64,000 nt of DNA from Apium graveolens (lineage: Eukaryota; Streptophyta; Magnoliopsida; Apiales; Apiaceae), in the NCBI RefSeq assembly GCF_009905375.1, contig NW_027417091.1, positions 1 to 64,000 on the forward strand, read 5' to 3'. The translations under genes were made by a program, and so were the position numbers. Below are positions 10,708 to 22,162 of the stretch, piece after piece. Each line of letters begins with the position of its first letter. Position 1 is the stretch's first letter. The notes beneath the pieces were generated by a model, which saw only the letters and a list, made by a program, of their open reading frames with translations, had not been told where the DNA came from and did no database searches.

Positions 10708-11595
10708 CACCTTTATTTACAAAAATGTAATAAAATACTTGTAATTGATCTCCACACAAAGTGTAATTAGCTACACTTTTGTTTTTATAACATAAAACAT
10801 AAAATTAGCTCTTCATCCGTATTTTTAAATAAAATTTTGAGCGAATAGATTGTTTATTATGGATTTTACAAATAAATCCCCCAATAATAAAAATAAACTT
10901 CTTAAAATCATTTTAAAATATCAGAACATTCAAATAAATCCAACTATCATTTTTAAAAAGTCCCTTGGACTATTTTAGAAATAATAAAACAAATCTCGCA
11001 CTTTGATCATATTTCAATTATTTAATAAAAATATATAAGGACCATTAAATCCTTATTTAAATCCAATAAATCCTTTTTAAAATTATTTAAAAGCTTGTGA
11101 AACACGGATTCATACTCGTAACCATCAAGTAATATATATTCATATAATATTAGTCACCATAATTCATATCTATACACCTTAGCACATAGTTCCCTTTTTA
11201 AATTACTGATTATGCGAGTACCAGTTGTTCGATAGATCCATTAATAAGATAACTTTTCAAATATAAACTCGAATCACATAAATACACAAAGGTATTCATA
11301 TTTATCACAACTTACCATAATCCTCAATTCTATTATTCTTAACCCTTCTCATTTAAATCCATCTTTTGAATAACGGGTCTCGTTCTACTTGATGGCCCGA
11401 CAATCACAGCTTAAGCCCTTAGCTGACTCTCCAAACTGGAATGAGACTTTTCTCGTTTCTTATTACTATTTCACATAAATTATTCATAAACCACAAATTC
11501 ATTTATCTTTTTATTATATTCACATAAATTCACGTAACATCATAAGAACTATACTTTATTCATATAATTACATTGCGAAAATCCCAGTTGCTACA
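10708..11595 (-). repeat. M1 3' LTR, partial
   Basis: On the minus strand the LTR begins TGTAGCAACTGGG directly after the polypurine tract. It matches 47149-47835 in the M1 5' LTR (compare CACCTTTATTTACAAAAA at 10708 and 47149), with visible divergence. About 2.7 kb of the LTR's 3' part is missing beyond 10708. Confidence 0.8.
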
Positions 11596-11613
11596 ATCTA
11601 CCCCCTTAAAAGG
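11596..11613 (-). promoter_or_regulatory. M1 polypurine tract
   Basis: The minus strand reads CCTTTTAAGGGGGTAGAT immediately before the LTR. Near-identical tracts border the M2 and M3 LTRs at 63004 and 54904. Confidence 0.75.
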
Positions 11614-11634
11614 ATTATGTCCTCAGAATCTAGT

Positions 11635-13115
11635 CTAAACAAATAGATGGGGATACTTTTCTCGCATTTCACTTTTTAATTCCCAAGTTGATTCCTCGAC
11701 ATTAGGATTTCTCCATAAAATTTTAACTAATGGTACCACTTTATTTCTAAGCGCTTTCTCTTTATGATCTAGAATTTGCACGGGTTGTTCCACATACGAT
11801 AGATCTTGATGAAATTCCACTGGTTCCAACTCGATCACACGACTAGCATCTGCATTATACTTCTTTAGAAGAGAGACGTGCAACAAGTTATGAAGATGTT
11901 GTATTTGCAGGTAACGCTAACTCGTAAGCCACTTTTCCAACTGGTTTTAATACTTCGAATGGCCCAATATATCTGGGGCTCAGTTTTCCCTTCTTTCCGA
12001 ATCTGGATAAGCCTTTCCATGGAGATATCTTTATTAACGCTTTATCTCTGGGTTCAAATAGCATATCCTTTCAATTCTGATCTACATATTTCTTTTGTCG
12101 ATATTGAGCAGCTACCATCCTTTTGTGAATCACTTCTACTTTCTCTTTTGTTTGTTGGACCAGTTCTGGGCCCAACAGCTTGCACTCACCAACTTCATCC
12201 CAATACGTAGGAGATTTACATTTCCTTCCATATAATGCTTTATAAGGCGTCATGCCAATACTTGCGTGATAACTATTATTGTAGAAAAATTCAATCAGTG
12301 GCATATGATCGTCCCAATTTCCCTTGAAATCCAATACACAGGTTCTTAATATATCCTCAATCATTTGAATAGTCCTTTCGCTTTGTCCTTCAGTCTGCGG
12401 ATGATACGCGATGCTCATTTTCAACTTCGTTCCCAAATGATCATACAATTGTCGCCAAAATCTCGAGTTAAATCTCTGATCTCTATCATACACGATAGAC
12501 ACTAGTACTCCATGATGCATCACTATTTCGGCCAGATACAACTTGACCAACTTTTCAAATAATAATATTTCATTGATTTGAAAGAAATGCGCTGACTTTG
12601 TCAGTCAATCGATAATCACCCAAATCGCATCATTATTAGCCTTAGTCTTTGGTAATCCTACCACGAAATCCATCACGATTTGTTCCCATTTCCATTCAGG
12701 TATGTTCAATGGTTGAAGCAATCCACTCGGTCGTTGATGTTATGCTTTTACTCTTTGACACGTGTAGTACTTACTTACCATTCTGCGATTTCCTTTTTCA
12801 TGTTCGGCCACCAATAACTCTCTTTCAAATCTTGTACATTTTCGTACTTCCAGGATGAATTGAAAATCTCGAATTATGTGCTTCCTGTAAGATTTTATTC
12901 TTTAATTCCGCAACATTAGGAATCCAGATAGAGGAACAAACTATGTATATTCCTTTATCATTCCTTTTGAACTCTAATCTCTTCTCTTGCCAATTTATCG
13001 TTCTCATCTTCTATCACTTGTTCCTGACAACATCGAATCTTTTCTAAAATCTCTGGCTGAAATGCCATCGCGTACATCACTTCACTTGCCATTTCCGGAA
13101 TTTGTACCTCTATTT
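11635..13115 (-). pseudogene. pol: M1 integrase and chromodomain-like pol C-terminus
   Basis: Read right to left from 13115: the end of the RNase H-integrase linker, the His-His part of the integrase zinc finger (AHNSRFSIHPG, about 12850-12890), the integrase core (VYDRDQRFNSRFW for the second Asp, about 12490; [14 protein letters not shown] for the Glu, about 12390), a conserved block (YNNSYHASIGMTPYKALYG, about 12250) and the C-terminal chromovirus segment (FH/LHVSLLKKY... EESTWELKSEMREKYPHLF, 11886-11640). The stop at 11635-11637 is 23 bp from the polypurine tract. Frames change between 12825 and 12550, with several stops. The N-terminal half of pol lies at 40685-42140. Confidence 0.85.
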
Positions 13116-13120
13116 CAAAC
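13116..13120. repeat. Left target-site duplication of Athila
   Basis: CAAAC here pairs with CTAAC at 40680-40684, with one base different. The M1 reading frame (EKLEIEV) is continuous when one copy is removed, which supports the assignment. Confidence 0.8.
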
Positions 13121-14002
13121 TGATAATTGGAATTTATAACCACTTAGTATGCGTCTTAAAGGCTCGAATTGGTATTTTGTACTCAAGATGTTTGTGTTTT
13201 GATGTGTTTTCGTAGTATTTTGCATTTCAGGGCATATTCGAAAGAAGGAATGGATATTATATATTTTATGTTTAAGAGAGTGTTAGGATAGAACCTCGGT
13301 CGATTGTGCACAAGGAACCAGCACCAGAAGGTCAAGAAAGCGGAAAAATTCAGATTTTCCAGGAGGTCAGGGCGGCAGCACTAGTCCTGGGAGCAGCCGC
13401 GCCCATTTGTCAGAAACTCAGGGCGGCCGAGCTGGATTTGAGGGCTGCCGTGCAATATCGAATTTCAGGAATCCTGATTCTATTATAAGATTGATTTGCT
13501 GGACTCCAGATCTATTGGGCTTATATATAAAGCCTTTGTTGTTTGAGGATGCTTGTTTGATTTGTCGAATTTTAGGAATTTCAGGATGCTTATTTTCTTT
13601 GTTGTTTGAACCTAATATTTTTGTTAACGTACTTTTTTATTATTATTCAGTTATTTCAGACCTAGTTTATCTTAGTTTATTTAACATGCTTTCATTGAAA
13701 CCCATGGTGACGATGAGTTCGGTTATGAACTAATCGTTGTCATAGGGTTCTAACGGATTTCTATAGTTAATTGTTTTGATACCTAAGTCTGTGGTGATTT
13801 TATTATATCCTAGTATTGGTTGTGCATATTCGTCTTATTGCGTTGCGAACATATAAGATAGTTTGTTAATCTCTATTGAAGCGATAGTTAATATAAAGAT
13901 TTAGAACTTGCCATGCTAGCATAGGTTCATATATTTATTATGCATAATTCTTAGGTAATTTTAACCATCTTACTTGCCCTATATAATTGCATGTTAGTTA
14001 AT

Positions 14003-15708
14003 TGAAAGATATATGTCCTAAGTCCAATCATGTATGAGGATTTAGGAATAACTTTTATATAATCTGTTTTGATTTCATTGATATTAATAAAAGGCTTGTT
14101 TTGTTTTTATTGCGGGCTCTATCTATTTAAATGTTTAAATAAGATATACCACAGTTTAGAGTAAAGCCTTTTATGGATTGTGATGAGATCATAATAATGA
14201 GACCTAAAAGATGATAACTCTAAACTTAAATAGTTCCTGGTCGTAGGATTACTAACTGGTAATTAATAATCCGCAAAGATCGGTACATACTATGCTTGCT
14301 TCATTATGAAGGATTTCTGTTCTCATAGACATTTATGTGGTGACACAATAGCTAGTATGTAGGTGCTCATTATAGAATAAGTTCACTGAACATGACTCAC
14401 ACAGCTGAACAACTGATGGAGTTCACTCATGTGTCAGCAGTTGTTCACATAGTGATAGTTGTACAAGTATCCTTAGACTTGAGGTCATCATAGTCATCTT
14501 GTGTACACTGAACTATGCTTTGGTTTAGTTCTTAGTCTCAAGGGACAATTATAAGGGCTCTACTGGGTATAGGAATTTGTACACGAATATAGTGTATGAT
14601 CAATAAAGGATCTACCCCTTCCAGTGTAGGAAGAGAATGTTCAATGCTGATCCACTTATGTTAGTTCAGGAATTTATGGCCAGAGTGAATGAAATTAGAA
14701 AGGAGTTTCTAATTTACATTAAATAGAACTAAGCATAGTGAATGGGAAAGCAAGTGATTAAATAAGATAGGCTTGACACAAGTTCCATGCCTTGTATTTA
14801 ATCGTAACATTACAGGGTAGAAGGAATTAATTGTACGGTAACTACTCACTGAATAGGTTCTTGGTATTCTAAGCAGTGAATTCGTATTATCCGGATAGTA
14901 GCGATATGCTGAGAAGTATCCCTCACGATGTAGAATAAATATGATTAATTAATTAATCATATTTAATGAATTAGAGAATTTATATAAATAATGATAAAAT
15001 AGTTTTATTATTATTTATTTCTACTACAGGCTTAATATTGAACCTACAGGGTCACACCATAAAAGAGAATGATTTAATGGTGGAGGAATTAATTAATAAT
15101 GGCTGATAATTATTTATTTATAAAATAAATAATTAACTGGCAAATTTAATAACTGATTAAATGAGATTTAATTGATTATAAATTAACTAAGAAAAGGTTC
15201 TTAATATTATTAATTAAGAATTTAATTTTTGGAAATTAAATCAAGTGAGAGAATTATTTCTAAAGAGTTTAGAAAAAGGATTAATAATTAAAAGGTGTTT
15301 TAATTATTAGTGAGAATAATAAAGGGTTAATAATAATAATATTTTATGGGAAAAATTTCAGCTGAAAATTTTGCCTATAAATATACTATTATAAACCCTA
15401 ATTTTGCCTCAACCAAAAAGATTTACAAAACCCTAATTCTCTCCATCTCCTCCTCCTTTATTACATTGTTTTCTTGGTGGATACCGGTGGAGTGCTTCAC
15501 ACTTGAGGAGCAGCTGCTAAGGATCTCCGTTCATCGTTCTTGGATCGCTATTAAAGACCTCCATCTTTCCATTAACGTAAAGCTTCTTAAGGTAAACATA
15601 CTGAACTACGAATTAAATATTATTTTTCGCATGAATCCTGCGGAGGGTTTCATTTTTTTTAAGATTAAATTTACGTTTTCGCTGCGTTTATGTGCTAAAA
15701 ACCCTTCA
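14003..15708 (+). mobile_element. Solo LTR (1,706 bp) with 5-bp target duplication
   Basis: It starts TGAAAG and ends CTTCA, with TTAAT at 13998-14002 and again at 15709-15713. There is no PBS, coding region or second LTR, so it is a solo LTR, the product of LTR-LTR recombination. A TATA box lies at 15376-15383. The family is not recognised; a copia origin is possible from the long AT-rich U3 and the layout. The ORF at 15346-15723 runs over the LTR end and is not a gene. Confidence 0.75.
15376..15383 (+). promoter_or_regulatory. TATA box of the solo LTR
   Basis: TATAAATA is followed by an ATAAACCCTAATT block and a CT-rich leader, typical of plant LTR promoters. It could fire as a stand-alone promoter; this is inference. 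Confidence 0.5.
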
Positions 15709-15922
15709 TTAATTGCATGTTAGTTTAATCTTAGTTATAAACATCTCAACTTGTTATTGTCTTAGCATTGAGCGATAGCCATACCATTGTTGCATAGATG
15801 CATAATCTTAAGTTAACTAAAAAGAGTCTCTATGGGTACGAATCTAGTTTATATCTTTTACTACTTGCGAACGCGTACACTTGTGTGTAATTTTAGCGTG
15901 TATTTTCGCCCTAACAAGTTTT

Positions 15923-15940
15923 TGGCGCCACTGCCGGGGA
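15923..15940 (+). promoter_or_regulatory. Athila primer-binding site (tRNA-Asp type)
   Basis: TGGCGCCACTGCCGGGGA lies six bases after the 5' LTR end. It is complementary to the 3' end of plant tRNA-Asp apart from two bases in the middle, as known for Athila/Tat elements. Confidence 0.85.
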
Positions 15941-16055
15941 CTCGGTGTTTAATTTAGTTTATGTGCTTGACATTAGTGGTCGTTAAATTTCACTAACTCG
16001 GATATTTTACTTATTTGTTTACTTTGTTGGTGTTTCAGGTACTCTAGAGGGCGTG

Positions 16056-17051
16056 ATGTGAACACGTTCTCAATCTCGTAAAGAAGCACCAGAAAAAGTT
16101 GAAGTAGTTGAAGAAGTTTTTAAAGAAGTTGAGAAAGTTGAAGAAGAAGCGATCATTACAATGGGAGATCAAGCAGCGAATCCGAAGGCTTTGATGGATT
16201 ACTCTCAACCGAAGATCAATGACATTTAGTCTAGTATTGTCAGACCAACTATCATGGCTAATACTTTTGAAATCAAATCCGACACAATTCAGATGGTGCA
16301 TAACTCAGTCCATTTTGGGGGTTCTCCAATAGAAGATCCCAACAGGCACATTAGAGATTTCATCGAGATTTGCGACACTTTCAAGTTCAACAATGTTTCT
16401 AAAGATTTTGTGAAGCTGAGGTTTTTCCCATTCTCTCTGAGGGATAAAGCTAAGTGCTGGTTGCATTCTCTACCACCAGGTTCTATCACCACTTGGGAGG
16501 ATCTTTCTCAGAAGTTTCTTACTAAAATCTTCCCTATGGCGAAGACAGCTGCAGTCAGGAACTCTCTTACTCAATTTGTGCAGCAATCGGGAGAATCTTT
16601 GTGTGAAGCTTGGGAGCGCTATAAGGAGATGCTTAGGAAGTGTCCACATCATGTGATGCCTGACTGGATGATTATCAACTACTTTTATAATGGTTTGGGA
16701 GCACAGTCTAGACCTGTGCTCGATGCAGCATCAGATGGAGCCTTATGGGCTAAGAGCTAAGATGAAGCTTATGAGTTGATGGAACTGATGGCTGTTAATG
16801 AATACCAGAACCCAACTCAGAGACTTCCTCAAGGAAAGGTAGCAGGAATTATGGAGGTGGATATAACTACTGGTATAGCTGCTCATCTTAAGAGTTTAAC
16901 GATAAAGGTGGATTCTTTGGCTAATTATGGAGTTAATCAGATCACAAGTGTTTGTGAGCTTTGTGCAGGTACGCATGAAACTGAGCAGTGTGCTATTTCT
17001 AGTGAATCAACTCAGTTTGTAAGAAATTTTCAGATGTTGCAGCAACCAGTT
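16056..17051 (+). pseudogene. gag: Athila gag, N-terminal part
   Basis: Gag forms the virus-like particle. An ATG at 16056 is followed at once by TGA, then by an open basic/acidic N-terminus, so a former Arg codon is the likely origin of that stop. The retrotransposon gag core runs from about 16300 to 16720 (FGGSPIEDPNRHIRDF, LRFFPFSLRDKAKCWL, WEDLSQKFLTKIFP). In-frame stops stand at 16206-16208 and 16758-16760. A cysteine-rich zinc-finger-like stretch (CELCAGTHETEQC) is at about 16950. All of this is in one frame. Gag is cut at 17051 by the chromovirus and resumes at 30422: joining the flanks at CAGTT restores the frame. Confidence 0.85.
17047..17051. repeat. Left target-site duplication of the plus-strand chromovirus
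   Basis: CAGTT here and CAGTT at 30417-30421 flank TG...CA ends exactly. The pair defines one insertion event into Athila gag. Confidence 0.95.
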
Positions 17052-20000
17052 TGTAATAACCCCAGAATTTTGAACTTTTTTGTAACCCTTATGAATAGTG
17101 TTTTTGCTGATTATGCTGAATAAGAAAACTTTTTATGCCACACTATGTAGGGGTTCTTTTATTGTTATTCTGAGATCTTATTAGTACTCTATATGATATA
17201 TAAGTGTATGTAAAGATCGTCAGAATCCAAATTCGAACACTTTGATTTTTCCCGAAAATCCACCAGATACCGAAAGAATTGAGTATAAGATAACAGGATA
17301 AAAAGGATTTAAATTCAAGGATTATAAGCGAGGATCATAAAAGGAATATAATGTATTGAGAAAGGTTAAGGAAACCCAAGTAATAAGATCCCGGGTATGA
17401 TCCCTCAAACGATAAACGAAAATGAAAGTTAAGCTGAACCGTATAACAGATCAGCGGTCATTAGCCAAGTAATTAGGAGTTAATCAAAGAGGTTAGTGAG
17501 GATGATATCATCAAACCAATAAGAAGAGGACAAGCATGGGAAGATGACATAAGATTGATGACCTAAGCATGAGCAAAAAGGAAGGAAGTGTGGTTGATTA
17601 TTAACCACACAATTTTACATGGTTAAAAGGGTAATTAAACAAAACAAAAACCTAGCAACCAAGAAAAACAAATCACAAACACAAAAACACATCTTGACTT
17701 CATTTTTCCAAGAGAAGCTCTCGGCCCTTTTCCATTTTCAAGAAGAAAAAAACCCAAATCCAAGTTCCAAGCTTCATTAATTAGTGAGGTAATTATCTAA
17801 GGTTCCTTATGCATAGATATAGCTATCCTATAAGTTTAAGCTTCAAATTCCTTCACAATCGCTTCCTAAAATTCATGGAAGAAGAAGGTGAATAGTGTTT
17901 TTCAAGAACATAAAATTTTCTTCTTGAGTTTTTGTTTAGATTAAGCTTTGGTAAGGACTTTCAAGGGTGATTCCAAGCTCCTTAGTTACTTTTACTCACC
18001 AAGGAAGGTATAATCTCATACCCTAGCCCTACTTTTGTATATTTAGAGTTTTTGTGTTTGGAATGGTTCATGAGAAGCTTGATTATTGTGTATTTAGAGA
18101 TGTGTTGGTTTTGTGGTGTGTTTGGAGTTGTAAATCTTGTTGATTAGTTAAAGAACTTATGTAAGATTTTAGTTCGTGATTGGGAAGTAGTGTAAATTGG
18201 AAATATTGAGTTGTTGGGGCTGTTGTAGCATTGTATGTATGAAGTTTGGTTGTATGGTTGAATTGTGGTTGATTGGTGGTTGATTTGGAGTAGGATAAAA
18301 ATTGGTAATCGCGTAAACATAGCCGTCGTAATGTCCGATTTACTTTAGACTGTATTGTTCTTAACATCAGGACCCAACAACTCACTGTTAGGTTTTGACC
18401 ACTGCTATGATTAGATAGTTCATGTTACGAGCTTCGTTTCGATATGTGGTTCGTTTGAATCCGATGTACGGTTTAGGAGAAACGACCGTTTTAAGTAACG
18501 GCGTTTCGCGAACGAACCATTACCCCTCGCCTTACTTTGAAACATTGGTTAAAGACCTTAAATGACTAATTGGAGTATGAAACATTTATGTAAAGTGTAT
18601 TACGCAGTTGGTAAGGCCCTCGCGAAAGAATCACCTTAAAACTCTTAATGGTTAATTTATTAAAAATGATGGAGCCAAGGGTACTCGAGCAACTTAAGAG
18701 AATCGTTGAGCGCAAAGCGAGCGTTAGAGTCTAATTGGTTAAAGTATAGATTCATAAGCGACTTTGGTTTAATTCCAACTTATATGTGGTTTATAGGCTA
18801 CCAAACTCATCCCAGGACTTTTACCACCCCCTGTCGCTCAGGCAAGTTTTCTACCCGTTATACTGTTGTTGTGATGTATATATGTATATGCATTATCTTG
18901 TGATAGATGCATGTTGGTTAATTAGCAAATTTTGCGATATATTGAAGCATGCTGATATAATATATATATGCATGTCTGTTTTGTAATCTGGTTATCTATC
19001 TGTTGATTTCAATGCTTATAGGTGCATAATACCTATGCTAGAGATAAGCAGTAGTTGCGTATACCCTTAGTATAAGGGACCCAAAGGTGAACATTTTTCT
19101 AAACCGGGAGTCGATGTTCCCGAGTATAATATATATATATATTTATATATATATATTGATATAGTTTTTAAAACTATTAATCGAATAAGGTTTATTCGAT
19201 AACTTTATTTTATTTATTTAATGAATATTATTTTGAATATTCATTCGAGGATTTATGACTCCGTTATTTTATTTATTGAATATTATTTTTGAATATTCAT
19301 TTGAGGACTTATGACTCCGCTTATTTACTAAATATTATTCTTTATTTTATTAAAGAATAATGTTTCGATAATCAAACTTATTTTCGATTATTCAAATAAA
19401 GATAGTACTTTCGTATAAGTATATCTTTGGTTATTTAACATTCATTTCAAGTATGAGTTTTAAAACTTCTACTTCAAATTGTTTATATAGAGATTATCCT
19501 TATGGGAATATTATTTAAATAATAATATTCAGATATTTTCTAATATATTGGGACTGATTTATTTTATTAAATCAGCATTACTCCAAACATTCTTAAAAAT
19601 GTTTTCGAGTCTTCAAAATGATTTTGAAAGTTAGAGCGGATCCCAAAACTCATTTTTATATTTAAGATCCTCCTTTCAAAGGGGATTTAAATACTCGCTC
19701 AAAACCTGAGGGATCTGGCTCTGTGGTGTATTTTATATTCACAGCGAGGTTGTTGTTTTGATAAATGAATTAATTACTTACCCAACGTTCGGGAAGTAAA
19801 TCCATCTATTGAGTCGACATAAGCAACATGGGCTCAGTGGGCGTCCATGAAAGTGTAAGTGGCTCAGTGGGAGTCCATCAAATGCGTAAGTGGCTGAGTG
19901 GCAGTCCAGCATAAGGTCCTATTGCGGCCAGGGTGATGACCAGTGGGGAATTCGTCCATCTACTAGTAGAAAAGGTTACTTATTGGTATCTTTGCCTGAT

Positions 20001-20885
20001 CAGCAAGATATCGGGTTTATGCCAAAATTCTTTTCCTTTCCAAAATTCATTGGATGTTACAAACTCTGTTCATACTTTACATAACAGAGGTTTCAAGGAA
20101 ATGTATAAGAGATATATATGTGGATATATATATATCGGGACTAAATAAAGTATCTCGTAACTTCATTTCATTCAATAATATATCAAAGATTGAATCTATT
20201 CAAGTCTTAACTTGTGGTCTCATCTATGGGATGACCTTTTGAAACCTATAATACTTTGAACAGTGGTAGTTCAAGTAGCTTTATAAAATGGTATAAGTAT
20301 AGTGAAGTAATTGGTAACTTCATCTTCCTTTAAGCTTATATCCAGTAAGTAATTACCTTACACTTGATAAAGGTTTCCAGCAAGTTATCCATTTAGATAC
20401 TTGTATTATTGTTTACACTATATATTATCTTGCGAGCTGTAATGCTCACTCTTTCTTCATTTCTTCATCACACAACAACAGTTAGGAAAGATGGCCAGAC
20501 TCAAGCAGACCCAGCGCAAGCGCGTGGTAAGCGTCCCGTGTCTTCCCGTTGATGTTGTAGCTGCTATAGCTGTATAGGTAGATCTATTGGTAGATCAGGC
20601 ATTCTAGTTTTGGGAACCAATTATGTATAATTATAACTTGTGGCAGATAATGGCAATTAACTGTAAACTTATCAAGAAATCATTTTGGGTTGTAATAACT
20701 TTTAAATTGTGGATTCAAGGACTTGTACTTATTTCAATTTCATCTCTGAGACTATAACGGGTTGTGGTGTGTGTTAGTGTGGGGTCACAACATGAGGTTA
20801 TTTATTATTAATTAAGTTAAGTGATATTGTGGAAAGAAAAACCGTAACGACCCGGATCCCCGACCCCGGATCTGGGGGTGTTACA
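17052..20885 (+). repeat. 5' LTR of the plus-strand chromovirus (3,834 bp)
   Basis: It contains three tandem GTAAGTGGCTCAGTGG-type units at 19828-19915, two to three copies of a ~56-bp AT-rich unit ending ATGACTCCG at 19209-19320, and a TA-rich tract at 19126-19160. It carries a 296-bp segment (18476-18771) that the 3' LTR lacks. ORFs inside (for example 18083-18385 and 19890-20084) are not conserved genes. Confidence 0.95.
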
Positions 20886-20889
20886 GAAA

Positions 20890-20901
20890 TGGTATCAGAG
20901 C
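20890..20901 (+). promoter_or_regulatory. Primer-binding site, initiator tRNA-Met type
   Basis: TGGTATCAGAGC begins four bases after the LTR end. It matches the complement of the 3' end of plant initiator tRNA-Met, the usual primer of chromoviruses. Confidence 0.9.
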
Positions 20902-21097
20902 TAAGCGTTATAAACCTCAGAGATGATGCGATGATATAATAATAAACTCACAAAGATAATAAGAACTCTTGCCAAGTTCATAGTCGGACTACTTAAAGTA
21001 GCACTGACAGTTAAAACCCTTACGGAAACCCTTATAAGTATCATGCTAGTAACATAGCTCATTTAATGTGTAGGCTCATGAGATAGAGGACCCAGAG

Positions 21098-21760
21098 ATG
21101 TTCGAGCATGAGCATGATGAGGCACTGCTAGATGCCGAGGATCAGGAGGAGCCTAAGATGGAAGAGGAGGAGGAGGACCCCTCAGAGGAGTCAGAGACGG
21201 AGGTTGTGGCGATTTCAGATGAGGAGGACCCGGATGAGGTCCTAATAGCTGAGGAGCATGTCGGAGCTATGGTAGAGTACACTGGTACCCCTTTACCCTC
21301 ACTCCCGGTGGTCAGAGCTCCTACCCCTCCACCCCTATCTTGGAGCCCCTATGATGACAGCTCAGAGACCCATATTCCCGAGCCTAGGCAGACCAAGGAG
21401 GCACCCCCAGTGGCTCCGGATTCACCACCTCTCGACCCTGCCCATAGGCAGTCTTTGTTAGCTCACGGCTATGTTCAGGATGTACTGAGGACCCGAGTGG
21501 CTGTTGCTGAGGCCCGGCTGGATGAGGTCAAGAGGGAGTTGGATGCGGAGAGGGCGGGTAGGCGTGCCCGAGCTTATGAGACTAGGGCTACTATACCCCG
21601 ATCCTTGAGGAGGGAGCTGACGGGGATATAGCTCACGGCCCGAGCGAGACTCCGATCGCTCCAGGGGGACATGCATGGTAGGATCTCCAGGCGGCAGGCC
21701 GACTACATCTTCCGTCGTGCGATGGAAAGAGTATGGGAGCTGACCCGGTCCGGTGTGTGA
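21098..21760 (+). pseudogene. Pre-gag ORF between PBS and gag (acidic, Pro-rich, coiled-coil)
   Basis: The frame opens at ATG 21098 and runs to TGA 21758-21760 (220 codons), with one in-frame TAG at 21629-21631 where a CAG would read on. Residues ~1-60 are very acidic (EEEEEDPSEESETEV). Residues ~64-112 are Pro-rich. Residues ~118-215 are Arg/Glu/Ala-rich and helical, probably a coiled coil. I do not recognise a known domain. GC content is clearly higher than in the surrounding LTRs. A similar ORF in the same position exists in M1 (43742-44131) and remnants in M2, so this is a feature of the lineage. The role is unknown; a Gag partner or RNA-binding cofactor is only a guess. Confidence 0.55.
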
Positions 21761-22162
21761 TTCAGGACCGGTGATAGGGATAGTCTAGTCGTCTAGTTAG
21801 TCGAGGCCATAGTAAGAGCCAATTTTTCGGGATAGTTGACTTGTATATAGCATCCCTTTCTCTGACTAGACAGATAGACTCTTGTGTATCACTTTTGGGT
21901 AGATGGATGTAGCACTGTTGTACTTTTGACCAGATCAAACTATGTATTTCCCGCATTATGTATATATTTGTTTCCTTTCAGTTCAGTTCCTTAGTGACGA
22001 GATCACTGTTTTTATCATTATTATTACTGAACTTCTTATTAGAACTGTCATAATATAATAGAATTGCGAGATACATTCTCCCCATTATAGAACTGTGCAA
22101 GGCACAATTTTGTGTATGATTATGACCTAACGTTGAATTTCCCAAAAAATTTTATCAGTATC
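21761..22162 (+). other. Spacer between pre-gag ORF and gag
   Basis: AT-rich, no supported ORF, with short T-runs. I see no clear TATA box or splice signal that decides how gag is expressed. Confidence 0.4.

Larger units (their letters stand above)
13121..15916 (+). repeat. Athila 5' LTR, interrupted by a solo LTR
   Basis: Homologous to 39259-40679. Without the insert it is about 1.08 kb against 1.42 kb for the 3' LTR. It lacks a segment equivalent to about 40195-40480 and differs near the TATA region. TATATATAA at 13522-13530 matches 39640-39648. It holds degraded GCGGCCGCGC repeats at 13372-13432. Stretches I compared differ at roughly one base in ten, so the insertion is old. Confidence 0.85.

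Noticed and set aside
15346..15723. 125-aa ORF in the solo LTR
   Set aside because: It runs across the LTR end and the target duplication, with low-complexity content; a chance ORF in the leader.
18083..20242. Several 60-100-aa ORFs in the chromovirus LTRs
   Set aside because: Some recur in the 3' LTR only because the LTRs are copies; lengths differ between copies and no domain is visible.
20890..20901. tRNA gene fragments at the TGGTATCAGAGC sites
   Set aside because: These are 12-base primer-binding sites beside LTR ends (also 44424, 58453, 59171), not tRNA genes.
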